In this document: positions 41,658-53,242 of the stretch, in pieces | How positions within the stretch are numbered: the first letter of the stretch is position 1 | How the letters are laid out: every line of letters begins with the position of its first letter | Assembly: GCA_013365325.1 (NCBI GenBank) | Contig: JABVXV010000210.1 | Span: forward strand, 1-64,000 | From: Dipetalonema caudispina | Taxonomy: Eukaryota > Nematoda > Chromadorea > Rhabditida > Onchocercidae | Length of the DNA stretch: 64,000 nucleotides | Reading direction: 5' to 3' | Notes under the pieces: generated by a model | The model's input: the letters and a program-made list of their open reading frames with translations, nothing else | Told to the model about the DNA's origin: nothing | Database searches by the model: none | Position numbers and translations under genes: made by a program

Positions 41658-42637
41658 TTAAGAATCAAATGACAAACTGTATCCATATTCAAATTCATCA
41701 ATCGGAGGATGAGAAATATCCTTGTCATTTAAAAGCCATCCCGTCCACCAGAATATTATCATCGCAGGATTACGATAAAATGAATTAAATTTTTTTTTTC
41801 TTTTTTCGTGAGGAAAATTCAGTAAAAGTTGCCAATTACTGAGGAGTACAATAATAACAACATTTAGGAAAAAGTATAATGTATCGATGGTTGTGAGTGG
41901 GATTGAGATACCGTATGCTTAAAAGATGATGAATGATAGTATAGCTAGCATTGGTTATCTTCCGAATCGAGATAAAGTGTCTAATTAAGGAAACTGGCCA
42001 GAGTGAGGGATAAGTTGTTAGGAATAGCCTAGCCTATTTATTTGATGAAAAGAGATGCGCATTATTCTAGGCTATGAAGCCTAGTTATTATCAAAACGAT
42101 ACACAAAATGGTTATGTATGAAAAGCTTTCATGCTAAGTGAAAAGTATAGGGATAGATAGGCCGACAAATGTGGAATACCTTGTCATTAAATGAGGCTCC
42201 GCACAAATATTGTATCAACAGACAGGTTCATTCAACGATACTTGTTTACGCTATAGGTACTATTCGCTATCTCTTAATCTTGATGATTCATATTAATAGT
42301 GAATTTTTCAATTAAATATGCAATTTCACTGTTTCAGAAACAGTAACATTCCATTGCATTTGAAATGAAATTTAAATTTTGCTTCTTCACCTATGTTCGT
42401 TTTATCAATAGATCGCACGAAAAAAAAAAAAAAAAAAAAGAAAAAAAAAAGGGGAAAAAAAAGGTTACACCTGCTTATTTGTTTACTTAATAATTAAAAG
42501 GCGATGATGAGCAGCAAAAAGCCAAGACTGATTGCAATTGCATGCATTCATTCGACTTTTGCAATTATTGCTACAGTAATAATTTCAAAGAATGAATGAC
42601 TTACGAAAGAATAATTAATTGTCTTAATTTTGCGCAT
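41658..42637 (-). CDS. Possible 84-residue single-pass membrane protein
   Basis: Candidate gene. Exon 3 (41838-41658) is the best evidence: about 60 open codons ending in a stop. It encodes NWQLLLNFPHEKR, a basic run, then FYRNPAMIIFWWTGWLLND and a polar, acidic tail with HPPIDEFEYGYS. Three tryptophans, prolines and glycines make this unlike translated AT noise. An acceptor CTCCTCAG opens it in phase 2. Upstream, exon 2 (42527-42487; acceptor AATCAG, donor GTAAAC) and exon 1 (42637-42605; MRKIKTINYSF, donor GTAAGT) join in frame. The length, basic start and one Trp-rich helix recall small accessory subunits of inner-membrane complexes, but I cannot name a family. Exons 1 and 2 are much less certain than exon 3. 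Confidence 0.45.
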
Positions 42638-43248
42638 ATTTTAGTTCAACAATAGCCGTAACATTGAGATTTTTGAAAGTATGAAATATTTGATGGAATA
42701 TATGAAATTATTATCATATGGTGTAGCAGAAAGTTTACAAATCGAAAGGAAGTTGTAATTTGAGGTAAGAAGAATTTTAAGCTTTCAAAGAAATCGGTAT
42801 TTTTTAAATTATTTTGTTCAAATGTATTTCAGATCAATGAATCTTGTAATCTTGTATAAGCTTGAGCTTTATCATCAACATAATTGTTTATCTTTAATTA
42901 ATATTACTTCAGCTTTATTAGATAATAAAATTATGCACATTTGGTGCAACTTTTAAACATTAATGACTGTAAGCTAAGGTCATTTCCATTGTTTAGTAAT
43001 ATCATTTTTTTGCGATGTAAACAAAACAAAAATATATATACGATCGTTTGCGACAACAGTAATTAAGTTCTAAAAATGAAACTATAACACACACATATTA
43101 GAAGTATTCATTTTTGTAGAATTATTGTAAATTTCCTGGATTACACATAGTTGTAAATGTGATGATAATATCAACTACAGGTGGCTTTTTTTTTTTTTTT
43201 TTTGTTTTTTTCTTCATCAATAAATAATTGTTGCTCATAAAGATTATC
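42638..43248. other. Intergenic, nothing recognised
   Basis: Contains the 3' region of the Gly-rich repeat gene, a T run at about 43188-43210 and no supported exon. Confidence 0.5.
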
Positions 43249-45232
43249 TTATATCTTTTTATCTGCTCCAAATACTTCACCACCAACACCAGCAAGGGTC
43301 TGTAAAATGAATAAAATGAAAAGTGAAATGATATGTAATTATCTCTTTTTTTTTTCCTTTATCACAAAAATATTGGAATTGAAAATTGATTAATAACAGT
43401 TTTTTTTTTTTTTTTTGATGAAGAAAAATAATACTAAAAGTGAAAATATTATTTGAAAAATTTCATACTTGATAGTTTGGATCATATGTGCCAGCTTTAG
43501 CTTCTTTATTTTCTGGAACTTGTGGTCCTGCTCCACCACCACCACCACCACCACCTCCAGCTTCCTTCTTATCTTGTCCAAATACTTCACCACCAACACC
43601 AGCTAATGTCTGATAATTGGGATCAAAAGTTCCTGCTTTAGCATCTTTATTATCAGGTGCTTTCGGTCCACCACCACCACCACCACCGCCACCCTCTTGC
43701 TTTTTATCTGCACCAAATACTTCACCTCCAACTCCAGCTAGGGTCTGAAATATTTTATTTAATATGAATAATATAATTTAACAAATTTAAAAATTTTTAT
43801 AGGTAGAATTTAGAAACATGTTTAAAGTGTAAATTTCAGAACAAATTTCTCACAAAAATTTTTTTTAATAGATTCAGAAGTCTTAAAATAAGATTGCATA
43901 CTTGATAATTGGGATCAAATGTACCAGCTTTTTCATCTTTGTTCATGGGAGCTTGCGGACCAGCACCACCGCCACCACCACCACCACCACCACCAGCACC
44001 ACCACCACCTCCAGCTACCTTCTTATCTTGACCGAATACCTCGCCACCCACACCAGCTAACGTTTGATAGTTTGGATCAAAAGTTCCTAAAAATTTCTTG
44101 AAAACCTTCCGATGTTATATTAATTTAGCTTGACACTTAAAATCGGATCATTTTAAACAAAAAAAAAATAAATAAAAAATCTTTTTAAAAAACATGAGCG
44201 ATTCAACCTACCAGCCATTCCACCGGCTGCTGGTGCCTGCGGTCCTCCACCACCACCACCACCAACACCACCACCACCACCACCACCAACACCACCACCA
44301 CCACCACCACCACCAACACCTCCAGCTGCCTTCTTATCTTCACCAAATACTTCACCACCCACACCAGCTAATGTTTGATAGTTCGGGTCAAATGTTCCTA
44401 AAATTAATTTTTACATATTAACATTAAAGCGCTAATTATTTTTATGTTTTAAAAAAGGTACAAAAGTCGAATAATATACAATTTTTCATATAGAAATTGC
44501 TATCATGTTAGCGTAACGCTTATCTCAAAAATTATCATTTTATCATGATACCACTAGTTTGTAATCAAAATTTTTATTCTTTCCCAAATATTAAAATTAT
44601 CATGAACATATAAACTAACTTACCGGCTATACCACCTTGTCCAGGTACTTTTGGCGCTTCCGCAGCTGGTACAGCACCCTTAAATTATCATATTATTGGT
44701 TGATATTTTATCATACTCATATCATAAGCGGAAAATTACATTCATTTGAAACAAACATGTCTGAGTAATTATCTGATAATTAATAGATAATAAGGAAGAA
44801 AGCAATTAATGGATGAAGAGGAGCAATAAAAAGAGTTAGTTTAAATGATAGCAGATAAATGTGAAAAAATCTCAAAGTTACCTGATTAAATTGACCTTTG
44901 TCTACAAATCCTGGCACCTGTACATCTGCAATGTGTCACTCATAAAGATCCATTTTAATAATTTTTCAATTTATTATTTATTATCCATTACCTATCATGA
45001 AATATTATTTACCAGATTATCAAACTAAACAAGTTAGTATCCTTTAATACTTTAATTGACACAATGCAATACTTTCGATTCCGAAAGAATTTAACTAGGA
45101 AGATTTTCATTTCATATTTAGCACATTTTGTTATTATCAATAACTTAAAAACTCTAATTTATTATCCTTAACAGTCATTAATTATCAATGATTAGCCAAT
45201 CCTAATGCTATTATCATTCAGCAAACTACCTG

Positions 45233-45266
<34 letters not shown>

Positions 45267-45932
45267 AATGAAATCAAATGAGGAAGAAAATTATTTTGTG
45301 AATATTCATAATGAATATGAAACTTCATACTCTGTCCATCCTGCCCATATGGCATTCCTTTTTGTTCGCCCGAGGTTTTCTTCTTCTGGAAAGAAATTTA
45401 TTTAAAAAAAAAAAAAAAAAAAAGACAGAATAAATATAATGAAGCATAATTAATGGTTGCAATTACTGTTTTAATAAAATTATCATTTTTTTTTTTTTAA
45501 GTAAGATTTTTTGTTTATGTTATTTCTGATGCAATTATCGTAAAGAAGTAAACAAAATTAAACAATTGAGTAAATAATAATGTAAGAAGTATAAGTAATT
45601 ATTATTTGATGATAATGATATTTGTTATTGATGTAAAACTTCTACATTGAACATTATCAACTTTTATCACTAAGATAATTTGTCTACTTTCATTGGACTA
45701 GGAATTAGCTCAAATATTGTGATAGATAATTGAAAATTTAAATGTTTTTAACGAATATTTATAGCATTTATTAAGTTGATCAATCGATAGATTTTTTTTT
45801 TTTTAAACGAACCGCACGAGGAGTCTTTTTTGAGCCGCAACAATTAGTAGAATAGATTACGGCAACGTACAGCATTAATGCAAAATACAAAATCATAGAT
45901 ATTGGTGATTCAAACAATTTCAACTTATCCAT
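43249..45932 (-). CDS. Single-pass protein with five DPNYQ-TLAGVGGEVFG repeats and poly-Gly linkers
   Basis: Unassigned protein, 323 residues. Eight exons, 5' to 3': 45932-45813, 45385-45331, 44925-44882, 44678-44624, 44397-44212, 44086-43902, 43744-43469, 43299-43249. Residues 1-10 are short and polar; one hydrophobic helix follows (ISMILYFALMLYVAVIY, 11-27), then CCGSKK. About 60 polar residues lead to five copies of a block GT(F/Y)DPNYQ-TLAGVGGEVFG-(E/Q/A)DKK. The first four are followed by 8-25 Gly (some Val/Ala) and PQAP or PKAP; the fifth ends the protein. Two introns cut exactly between Q and T of a repeat, and two more just after its first Gly. The plan loosely recalls glycine-rich nematode sperm-enriched families such as SSQ, but that is memory, not a comparison. 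All junctions keep phase. Antisense His-rich frames here are shadows of the Gly codons. Confidence 0.82.
43500..44340 (-). repeat. Coding repeats: DPNYQ block plus GGT-rich linkers
   Basis: On the + strand this reads as CCA/CCACCA-rich blocks around 43528-43560, 43668-43695, 43961-44015 and 44246-44320. Between them is a conserved block of about 75 bases (sense ACATTTGATCC...CTTTATC). The linkers are the length-variable part and likely differ between individuals. Confidence 0.8.
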
Positions 45933-47165
45933 CGTTATTGATGCCTTTCGGCTTCGTTTTTCTATCTGCTTTTCTTTGTTATCTATGATATTAGAATATG
46001 AGATGTAATTAAAAGAAACTTAGGTTAGATAAATTACGTAGAAGTCTTAATATTCATTCAATAAAATCAATAGCACTCTAGTAAAATCTTGATCTATCGA
46101 ATTTATGATAATATCATGCTAAGCTAATCCGGAAACAATCCTTCTTTTATCGGAAACTCTTGGTATTGTCTATCCTATTCTCATTTTTCCAGAAAAAAAA
46201 AAAAAAAAAAATTAATCACCCTTGATGGCAGAAGGATGCAAACTTCTGCTGCTTTTCACCGTATTTCTAATAAGAATAACAAATATACTGTTATGTTACA
46301 GCTGTTATATTGCTTTATGCAAAATTCAAAAATTAGAATTTTGCATAATATCTTGCAAAATCTATGTGATTATGAAGCTTAACTAAATTTAAATTTTAGT
46401 CAAATTAAATTGAAATGAATTGAATCGAATTCAATTAAATGTGATTTAATAATAATGTTTCGTTATTTTGCAAACTTAAAAGATAATCTTTGCTCTACCT
46501 CTTATCTTTGCATAGAAAAACGGAGAGAGAGAGAGGGAGGGAAATGGAGAGGGAGAGAAAGAAGGAGAGGGTAGAATAGATACTACAAAATATTTTCAGT
46601 TTTTATACAAGTCTCATCTCTTTCAGTTCCTAAACGGTATGTAATAGGCAAAACATTTCCTATAATTAATTTCTTGCATTCTTCTCTTGAAACTTCTTCA
46701 CTCAACTTCTTTAATTACAGTACCACTTAGATTACAGATATTTTAGGAGAGAATATTTGAATCTGAGTTATTTACAAATATGATAATCGATAATTCAGAA
46801 TATGATGAGAAGAATGGAATCATCCGTATCAAACTGTGATATTATTTATCATATTAAAACACTTGGTGATTATGATTAATTCATTCATCAATATCATTTG
46901 ATAGGAAATCAATGATATCTCGGATCTGATCTGATTGGTATATAACATTGTTTTCAAGGGCACCAATAATTTATTCATTTCTGTATACAAAAGTAGTACT
47001 TGTTGGAAAAAAAAAAAGAAAGAATTTTGTCAGTAGAAATTAAATGACTCAAAGACATTAATTAAGTCATTCATTGATCATTGGCTCTTTTCTATAAACT
47101 TTTCGATTCACATTTTATCAGAGGTCATCATTTTGCGCCCATTTCTATTAATCGAATCTCATCAT
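45933..47165. other. Intergenic between the two low-complexity membrane protein genes
   Basis: No exon seen. Holds a GA-rich tract (46522-46570) and A runs. A possible trans-splice acceptor for the Gly-rich gene is ATATCATAG near 45990 on the - strand. Confidence 0.5.
46522..46570. repeat. GA-rich purine tract
   Basis: About 50 nearly pure purine bases, GAGAGA and GGGA units. Confidence 0.9.
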
Positions 47166-48948
47166 TTACTCTTCCTTCTTTTCTTCCTCATCCTTTTTCT
47201 CTTCATCCTTCTTCTCTTCTTCCTTCTTTTCACCCTCACCCTCCTAAAATTAAGAAAAAAAAAAAAAAGAAATTTTATTAAGATATTATAAAAATTAGAA
47301 TTTAAAAAGAGATTTTAAGTAGAAACATACTTCCTTCTTTGAACCTTCCTTTTTCGACCCTTCCTTCTTGGAACTTTCCTTCTTCGAACCCTTTTTCTCT
47401 TCCTGAATTATTTCTCAAATTTTATAAGTGAAATGAATGGATGATGATATGTGGGAGGAAAACTGAAAAGTTAAAAATTTTTTTACCTCTTTCTTTGATC
47501 CCTCCTTTTTGGAACCTTCTTTCTTGGAACCCTCCTTCTTTTCTTCCTATAACATATAAATCCAATAATTTAAAATTGGAATTTTTACTCGATTAAATCT
47601 AATCTGATTCAATCCTCTGACTTATTTCACTTCCTGCTATCCCACAACGGTAGGAATCAAAGGATTCTTTCTGCTATGTATCAACTCAAGCAATGCAACA
47701 AACATAATTGTTATTGAGTTCCGATAGGTTAAAGGACAATTTTGAAATTAAACTTTAAAATTCGTAGTCCCAAGCACGAATCAGATACCTAACCTTCTGT
47801 GACCGGATTTGAGAAATCTGATTCAATTTTCTTGTTTCGAATCAAAAAAGAAACAAATGAAAAAAAAAAACCGTAACTTACCTCTCCCTCTTTCTTTTCC
47901 TCCTTTTTCTCTTCACTCTTCTTCGCTTCCTCTTTCTTATCACCCTCGCCCTCCTTCTTATCCTCTTCCTTTTTCTCACCCTCACTTTCCTTCTTTTCAT
48001 CTTTCTTCTCCCCCTCACCACCCTCACCTTCCTTCTTCTCTGGTTCCGATTTCTTACTCTTCTTTTCACCTTCTCCTTCTTTCTTCTCATCTTTTTTCTC
48101 TTCCCCTTTCTTTTCCTCACCAGATTTGGCTGCTGCTGCTGCTGCTGCAGGAGCAGCAGCTGCCGGAGCCGCAGCACCTCCTGCTGGTGGCGGTGGCTTA
48201 TCACTGAAAATATCATTTGCTGCTAATTTTTATGAAAATTTTTGAGAATTTTATGAGACTAATGCAAGAAAAAAAAAAGGTTAAAATAAAGATTTCTTGA
48301 GGTCAAAGGGTTGAAGTGGATGGAATATCTCTTCTAAATGACATATGAAATTCGCTGACTTTTCAGTTTGATTAAAATCAAAGTTTGAGGAACCGAATGG
48401 TCAAACTATCTCACCCTATTAGTTAAGCATTACGGTAGAATTGGAAAGTATATTTGATAACTTGGCAGATATACCGCGCATACTGTAACTGCCTCTTATC
48501 AGTTATAAAGTAATGCATTATTAATCGATAGGAGCTTTAAGTAAGATGTATACTGATTAGAATTCTGATTAGAGCTATCATCGTTAGTTATACAAATAGA
48601 ATGATTAGTATTGTTTGAAGAATTTGAAATATTTGAAAATTTAATAATCAAAATTTCGGGAACAATAAAAATTCTTGATGGAATCTATAATAATGGGTCA
48701 TTTAAATTCATTTTAGAATTTACAAGTATCAATGCAACAAAATTTATTTGTCTAATTAACAAACATTAGGAATTTAAAAATTCATGAAAAAATTGATTTA
48801 AATAATATGATGCATTTTTGTGAAGCAATTTCGTTGAAACTAACGCTTTTTTAGCAGCACATTGTATAATACTTAAAATGATCAGTGTTGATGCGATAAT
48901 GTTACTGAATAATGATAGGATACAAGTGATCATGATGATAAGAGCCAT
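47166..48948 (-). CDS. Single-pass membrane protein with Ala/Pro segment and Lys/Glu-rich tail
   Basis: Unassigned, 211 residues. Five exons, 5' to 3': 48948-48845, 48203-47882, 47546-47487, 47402-47331, 47243-47166. The N-terminal 30 residues form a hydrophobic helix (LSLFSNIIASTLIILSII, about 11-28) followed by QCAAKKADKPPPP. An Ala/Pro-rich stretch (about 40-60) comes next, then about 150 residues almost wholly K, E, D, G and S. Exon 2 carries EGEKKDEKK-type units; exons 3 and 4 carry a regular GSKKE unit; the last exon ends in EEEKKEE. Each exon starts or ends on the same phase-0 GAA/GAG codon, so exons 3-5 look like repeat-unit duplications. The first exon joins in phase 2 to give AKKADKPP, which fixes the start. 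It is head-to-tail with the Gly-rich repeat gene and shares its plan. Confidence 0.8.
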
Positions 48949-49337
48949 ATTGTCTTCTTGAATTATCTCTTTTCTGGAATATAAATCCTGATAGAATTTA
49001 AGCTATGATTGATTGATTGAAACATTTGGTATAGAAGAGAAGTCTATATTTCCGGTTTGATTTTTCATCGAGAAAATTAGCTGCTAGATTGTTGAAAGAA
49101 ATGAACTATCCTATCCTGAACAGGATGATATGAGAGCAGCGGAAGAACCAACCAGCTATCAGCAATCCTTGAGTGAGAAAATACCTTATCATTCATATTC
49201 ATACTCTTCATATATGTGATTTTCCTAATATTTTCAGGTTATCAATGAAAGTCTGCTATAAATAGCTTCTAGAATCTTTTAGATGTTCATTGTTTCTGAT
49301 ATGATATTAGCTGAAGCGGTCATTTCAAAAAGCTATT
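48949..49337. other. Intergenic, nothing firm
   Basis: A 41-codon open frame on the - strand near 49075-49200 is the only item, with no support beyond being open. Confidence 0.4.
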
Positions 49338-49640
49338 TTAAAATGTTTGTTAATCCAATTAAGTTTTTCATATTTCTAACTTCTTATTTATTGCTGTAAC
49401 ATTTAGTCGTTTTCAATATAAATTCATTCAAAGATAATCAAATCGATGAAATCAAATTCGAAAAATATCCTTGAAGAGAAATAAATGGTAAATTAGTCAG
49501 TACATTAAGTAATACCTCAAATATTTTCACAAAAACTTCAAAGGCATTAACGAGTAAAACATTTCTTCCACGGAAACTGTTGTAATTCTCATTGCTGATA
49601 TTAGTTGGTATATTTATTATTTTCGAAATTAACATCGAAA
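49338..49640 (-). pseudogene. Decayed duplicate of the last exon of the downstream-mapped multipass gene
   Basis: About 118 bases (49338-49457) are nearly identical to 51247-51366, covering the last codons, stop region, AATAAA signal and 3' flank of the multipass gene's final exon. Beyond that block the match fades. A frame of about 60 codons still resembles the intact exon at protein level (LISKIINIPTNISNENY versus LISTINAIIVLANEKY), but it is about 45 bases shorter and enters the shared block in a different frame. No matching copies of the other two exons were found nearby. Most likely a partial tandem duplicate that decayed. A diverged working paralogue with other exons is possible. Confidence 0.6.
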
Positions 49641-50805
49641 ATTGCTAGCAATGATGTATAATACTTAAAGTAGTCCATTACATTCTCTAATTTAAAACTA
49701 ATGAAAAGTAACAAATAATTAATCAACCCAAAACATCATTTGCTCTGTTTACGTGATAATTACATCACGTAAACGTGGAAACTTCATTCTAAATATTCAA
49801 GTTGTTGAAGCGATTAGTTCACGAAAGATTTTTAACAATAAAAGTGGATAAAGTTGGTAAATTATTTTTACTTTTTTACACTACAAAATTTATTTGCTGG
49901 GAATTCTCTGAATAATTAACTATTTTATGGGATGATATCACAATGAAGGTAATAATATTTAATGATAACGTTAATATCATCACTTTGTAATCATTATTGC
50001 TGTGTAAAACTTCCAATTTTGTTATCATTCACAATCCAGATCGTTTATCCTTATCGTATTTTTGTCTGCATTATCAATATTTATACATTTGTTACCTATA
50101 TATTAGCATAATTTTACCAATTTGATAATTTTCTAATCTTAAAATTAAAACATAACTTCTGTCAATGATTCCTTATTTGAACAATATTTAAATGAAGCGT
50201 ATAAGAAAGTTTTTCAATAATTCAGTGATTATGAAATGTAAGCATTGCGGAGACATCTAAAATCAAAAAAAAAAAAAATTCCAATACAATTTGGTTTTTA
50301 AATTTTACTAAGCTTCTTTAATGATTAAGCACATTTTGCCAAAAGTACAGTTATGATATGTATATTTATTTGTACTTTTTTTTTTTCTTCTTTTAAACAA
50401 TTTGATTGCAAAAAATCACTTCTTCAATGATAATGATGATAATTTCTCATGTTATCTTTACGTTTCCATTACGTATGAATTATCACTGAATCTTTTGATA
50501 AGCAGTTTATCATATATGCATCTGTGATCATATTGCATACTGCCATCCATGTAAATGCCTCAACAAAGTTAAATATTATTTAGTAAAAAATTAAACTTCC
50601 AAGATATTTGCTAAAATTTTCTTAAGGTCAAATTTCTCTTAAATATCCAATAATTATGCAATAACAATATATTAACTCTTTAATTGAACTATCTTGCATT
50701 CTTGGCTAATTAAAAAAAAAAAAAAGGACATGATAGAATGAAATTTATTGGAAGAAAGGATTGAAATGATTTAAAAGTGGATGAAAAAAAAAAAAGTATA
50801 ATTAT

Positions 50806-50925
50806 TTATAAATAGATATTAACAATGATTAAACTTCGATATAACATAGCACGAAGATAAGCTGATGTTACGAGATAAGCTGTTAATAAGCCATATGGGA
50901 CACTGAACCACATTAGTCTGCTAAC
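50806..50925 (-). other. Possible alternative terminal exon of the multipass gene
   Basis: Opens after an acceptor TTTATAG with VSRLMWFSVPYGLLTAYLV, continues with TSAYLRAMLYRS and a stop (39 residues, phase 0). The aromatic, Pro/Gly-containing helix looks coding. It could join exon 2 of the multipass gene (which ends in phase 0) and replace its last exon, or be the end of an unseen gene. Confidence 0.35.
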
Positions 50926-51296
50926 CTATAAATTTACAATAGAATAACTTAGGTAAATTTATCAGTACCAATTTTTTTTTTTTTTTTCATCTTACATATA
51001 TGATATCATCAATGTTTATATTTTCCTCCCTGACTGGCTATCAATCAAAATTCTAATATGTAAAAAATATATCAAGTCCGTTACATGTTTGCATCAGATC
51101 TGATATGTTTTTTTTTTTTTTTTTTTTTTTTGCTTAGGTCAATGTAAATTCAATACGTAAATTACTTACTAATTATATTTGAATAAGAAATTAATGATCA
51201 AAAGCAAATTATTCGAAAGGATAGTAAAAATATGACCATTTTTAGGATTAAAATGTTTGTTAATCCAAATAAGTTTTTCATATTTCTAACTCATTA

Positions 51297-51302
51297 TTTA
51301 TT
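51297..51302 (-). other. Candidate polyadenylation signal of the multipass gene
   Basis: AATAAA on the - strand, 32 bases after the stop. It is conserved in the decayed duplicate at 49387-49392. Confidence 0.5.
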
Positions 51303-51333
51303 GTTGTAACATTTAGCCGTTTTCAATATAAAT

Positions 51334-53242
51334 TCATTCAATGATAATCAAATCGATGAAATCAAATAGTTTTGATAATTTTGCAAATTTTGCTACAAAA
51401 AAGAGAAAGCAATTAATAACCCAAATATATTTTTCGTGTAATCCAGCAAAGATATCTGCTACAGCGATAAATGTCCAAATGACAAGAAATACGAGTGAGA
51501 TAAATCCGATCACAAGCATAAAACTGCCCCCATAATACTTTTCATTTGCGAGAACAATAATTGCATTTATTGTCGAAATCAAGCTCGTTATCTATTTATC
51601 ATATTATTAATAGTTTGAGAAAATTTTCAATCTCTAATTAAATCTTATTTTGAAAATTTCATCAAATTTGACACATTCTTCCAATCACTACTACTATTTT
51701 CTTGAAAAATATTTTCAATCTGATTTAGTGAATATCATTTCCATCTATGATATCATATCACAAGAGATGAATGCTAATGATAATAAGCAATAAAAGAGAA
51801 ACATACTGCGGCAAAAACACGCATAAGAAGAATAGCAATACCAAAACTATCCATAATTAAAAATTGTCTAATAGTGATTGAAAAACCACCACACGTAAAA
51901 TCACAACTACTGAAAATGTTTGGCACAATAATACTTTGACAATTTTACATATCATTTCATAGTAAATAATTTTAAAGAATTTTAAATTAAAATATTTTGT
52001 AGAAATTTCTCTAAACATAGCGGTATTTTTCTTTTTTCTTTTTTTATGATTTAATTAAATAAACCATATTGCACCACTATACTTTTTGCTGATTAAAAGT
52101 CCAATTTGAGTATTGTAAACGTGTAGCTAATTTGGAATTTATTTCATTTTTATAAATTTTTAACAAATGGGAAAAATATTATTACTTTGATGATTTTATT
52201 TGAAATTTCTGATAACTGAAAGATTATTTGATCATTTAGTATAGTTTTACCGTTTTTGACATAACACAACATCGAAAAAAAATTTACGATGTTAATTATT
52301 ATAAAATAGAATAAACAATTTAGGAAACAAATTTAATTCAATAAAAGTGAATATCAAATTATGTAGTGAAATTAATATCTTCTAGGTGCTTTCTTACTGA
52401 ACAATTTCATCATGTATTCAGCATTGTAGGTTACCATTCATTTTGAAACATTAGAAATTCGCGTCAATTTTGCGCACTTTACTCATTAACGATTGACAAA
52501 TGTAGAGTTTCAACTTAGCTACAATTCAGATCGTAAATTTCCCACTATGTCGTTGATATGCTTCGGGATAGTACAGTTAACTTCAAGTAGTAATATTCGT
52601 TTATGAGATTGATATCTTGTTCAAGATATGCTTATGAAAAGAAAAACATGTTGAAGTGAAGTTTACAATAAAATTATTATTATCAGAAATCAAGTGTTTA
52701 TAATATGCTATAAGGAGGAATCTTTTGAAGAATGTTGAAATGCTCAAAATATCGATGAATTAAAAACTGTACTTAATAGAATGTTTTGCAATTCAAGTGA
52801 TTGATTTAATGTTTTTATTATGATGTAAGATCAAGAGAATATAAATCAAATTTTATTCGGAAAGGATGCATATAAACAGAATGATAGTGCATATTTACGC
52901 CGAATCTATTTTCAAGTAGTATGAATAACTCAAAAGTTATTAAACTAGAAATATCATTTTCGAATAGATTTTGTCACCAAATATTAATGTTTTGTGAAGC
53001 TTTTCGTTTTTTATTAATTATCAATAAAAAAAAAGAAATCCATTTCCATTAAAAAAAAAACCATAGCATGATATTTTTTACTAAAATACAAGATAAAGAT
53101 AAAATATATTTGCAGCTTACATATACATAATAATACAAAAAATTAATACACTAAAGCTGGCAAATCTTCTCCATTTTATGAAAAATATGACTTGTTCTGA
53201 AGAGAACAAAAAAAAAAGACGAAAAATTAGGTTAGCCATCAT
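51334..53242 (-). CDS. Small multipass membrane protein, family not recognised
   Basis: Three exons, 5' to 3': 53242-53121, 51909-51807, 51591-51334; 160 residues with the start used here. Hydrophobic segments: about 26-41 (FASFSVLIFCIIMYI), about 59-90 spanning the exon 2/3 junction (FGIAILLMRVFAA then ITSLISTINAIIVL), about 98-125 (FMLVIGFISLVFLVIWTFIA) and about 132-145. A Cys-rich loop SCDFTCGG lies between the first two. Four helices in 160 residues recall MARVEL-type topology, but no signature is seen. An AATAAA (51302-51297) is 32 bases past the stop. A strong acceptor TTCTCTTCAG sits inside exon 1 at 53197. If a leader is spliced there, translation would start at the later ATG and give MYISCDF. 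Exon 1 is therefore uncertain. Confidence 0.6.

Noticed and set aside
43919..44421. His-rich frames on the + strand
   Set aside because: They are the antisense reading of poly-Gly codons in a phase-consistent - strand gene.
47878..48216. Arg/Lys/Gln-rich frame on the - strand and Pro/Ser/His-rich frame on the + strand
   Set aside because: Both are shifted readings of the Lys/Glu-rich exon; only the KE frame joins in phase with a membrane-helix exon and three downstream exons.
51334..53242. Assignment to the MARVEL or tetraspanin family
   Set aside because: Only the number of helices and small size agree; no CCG motif of tetraspanins or other signature is present.
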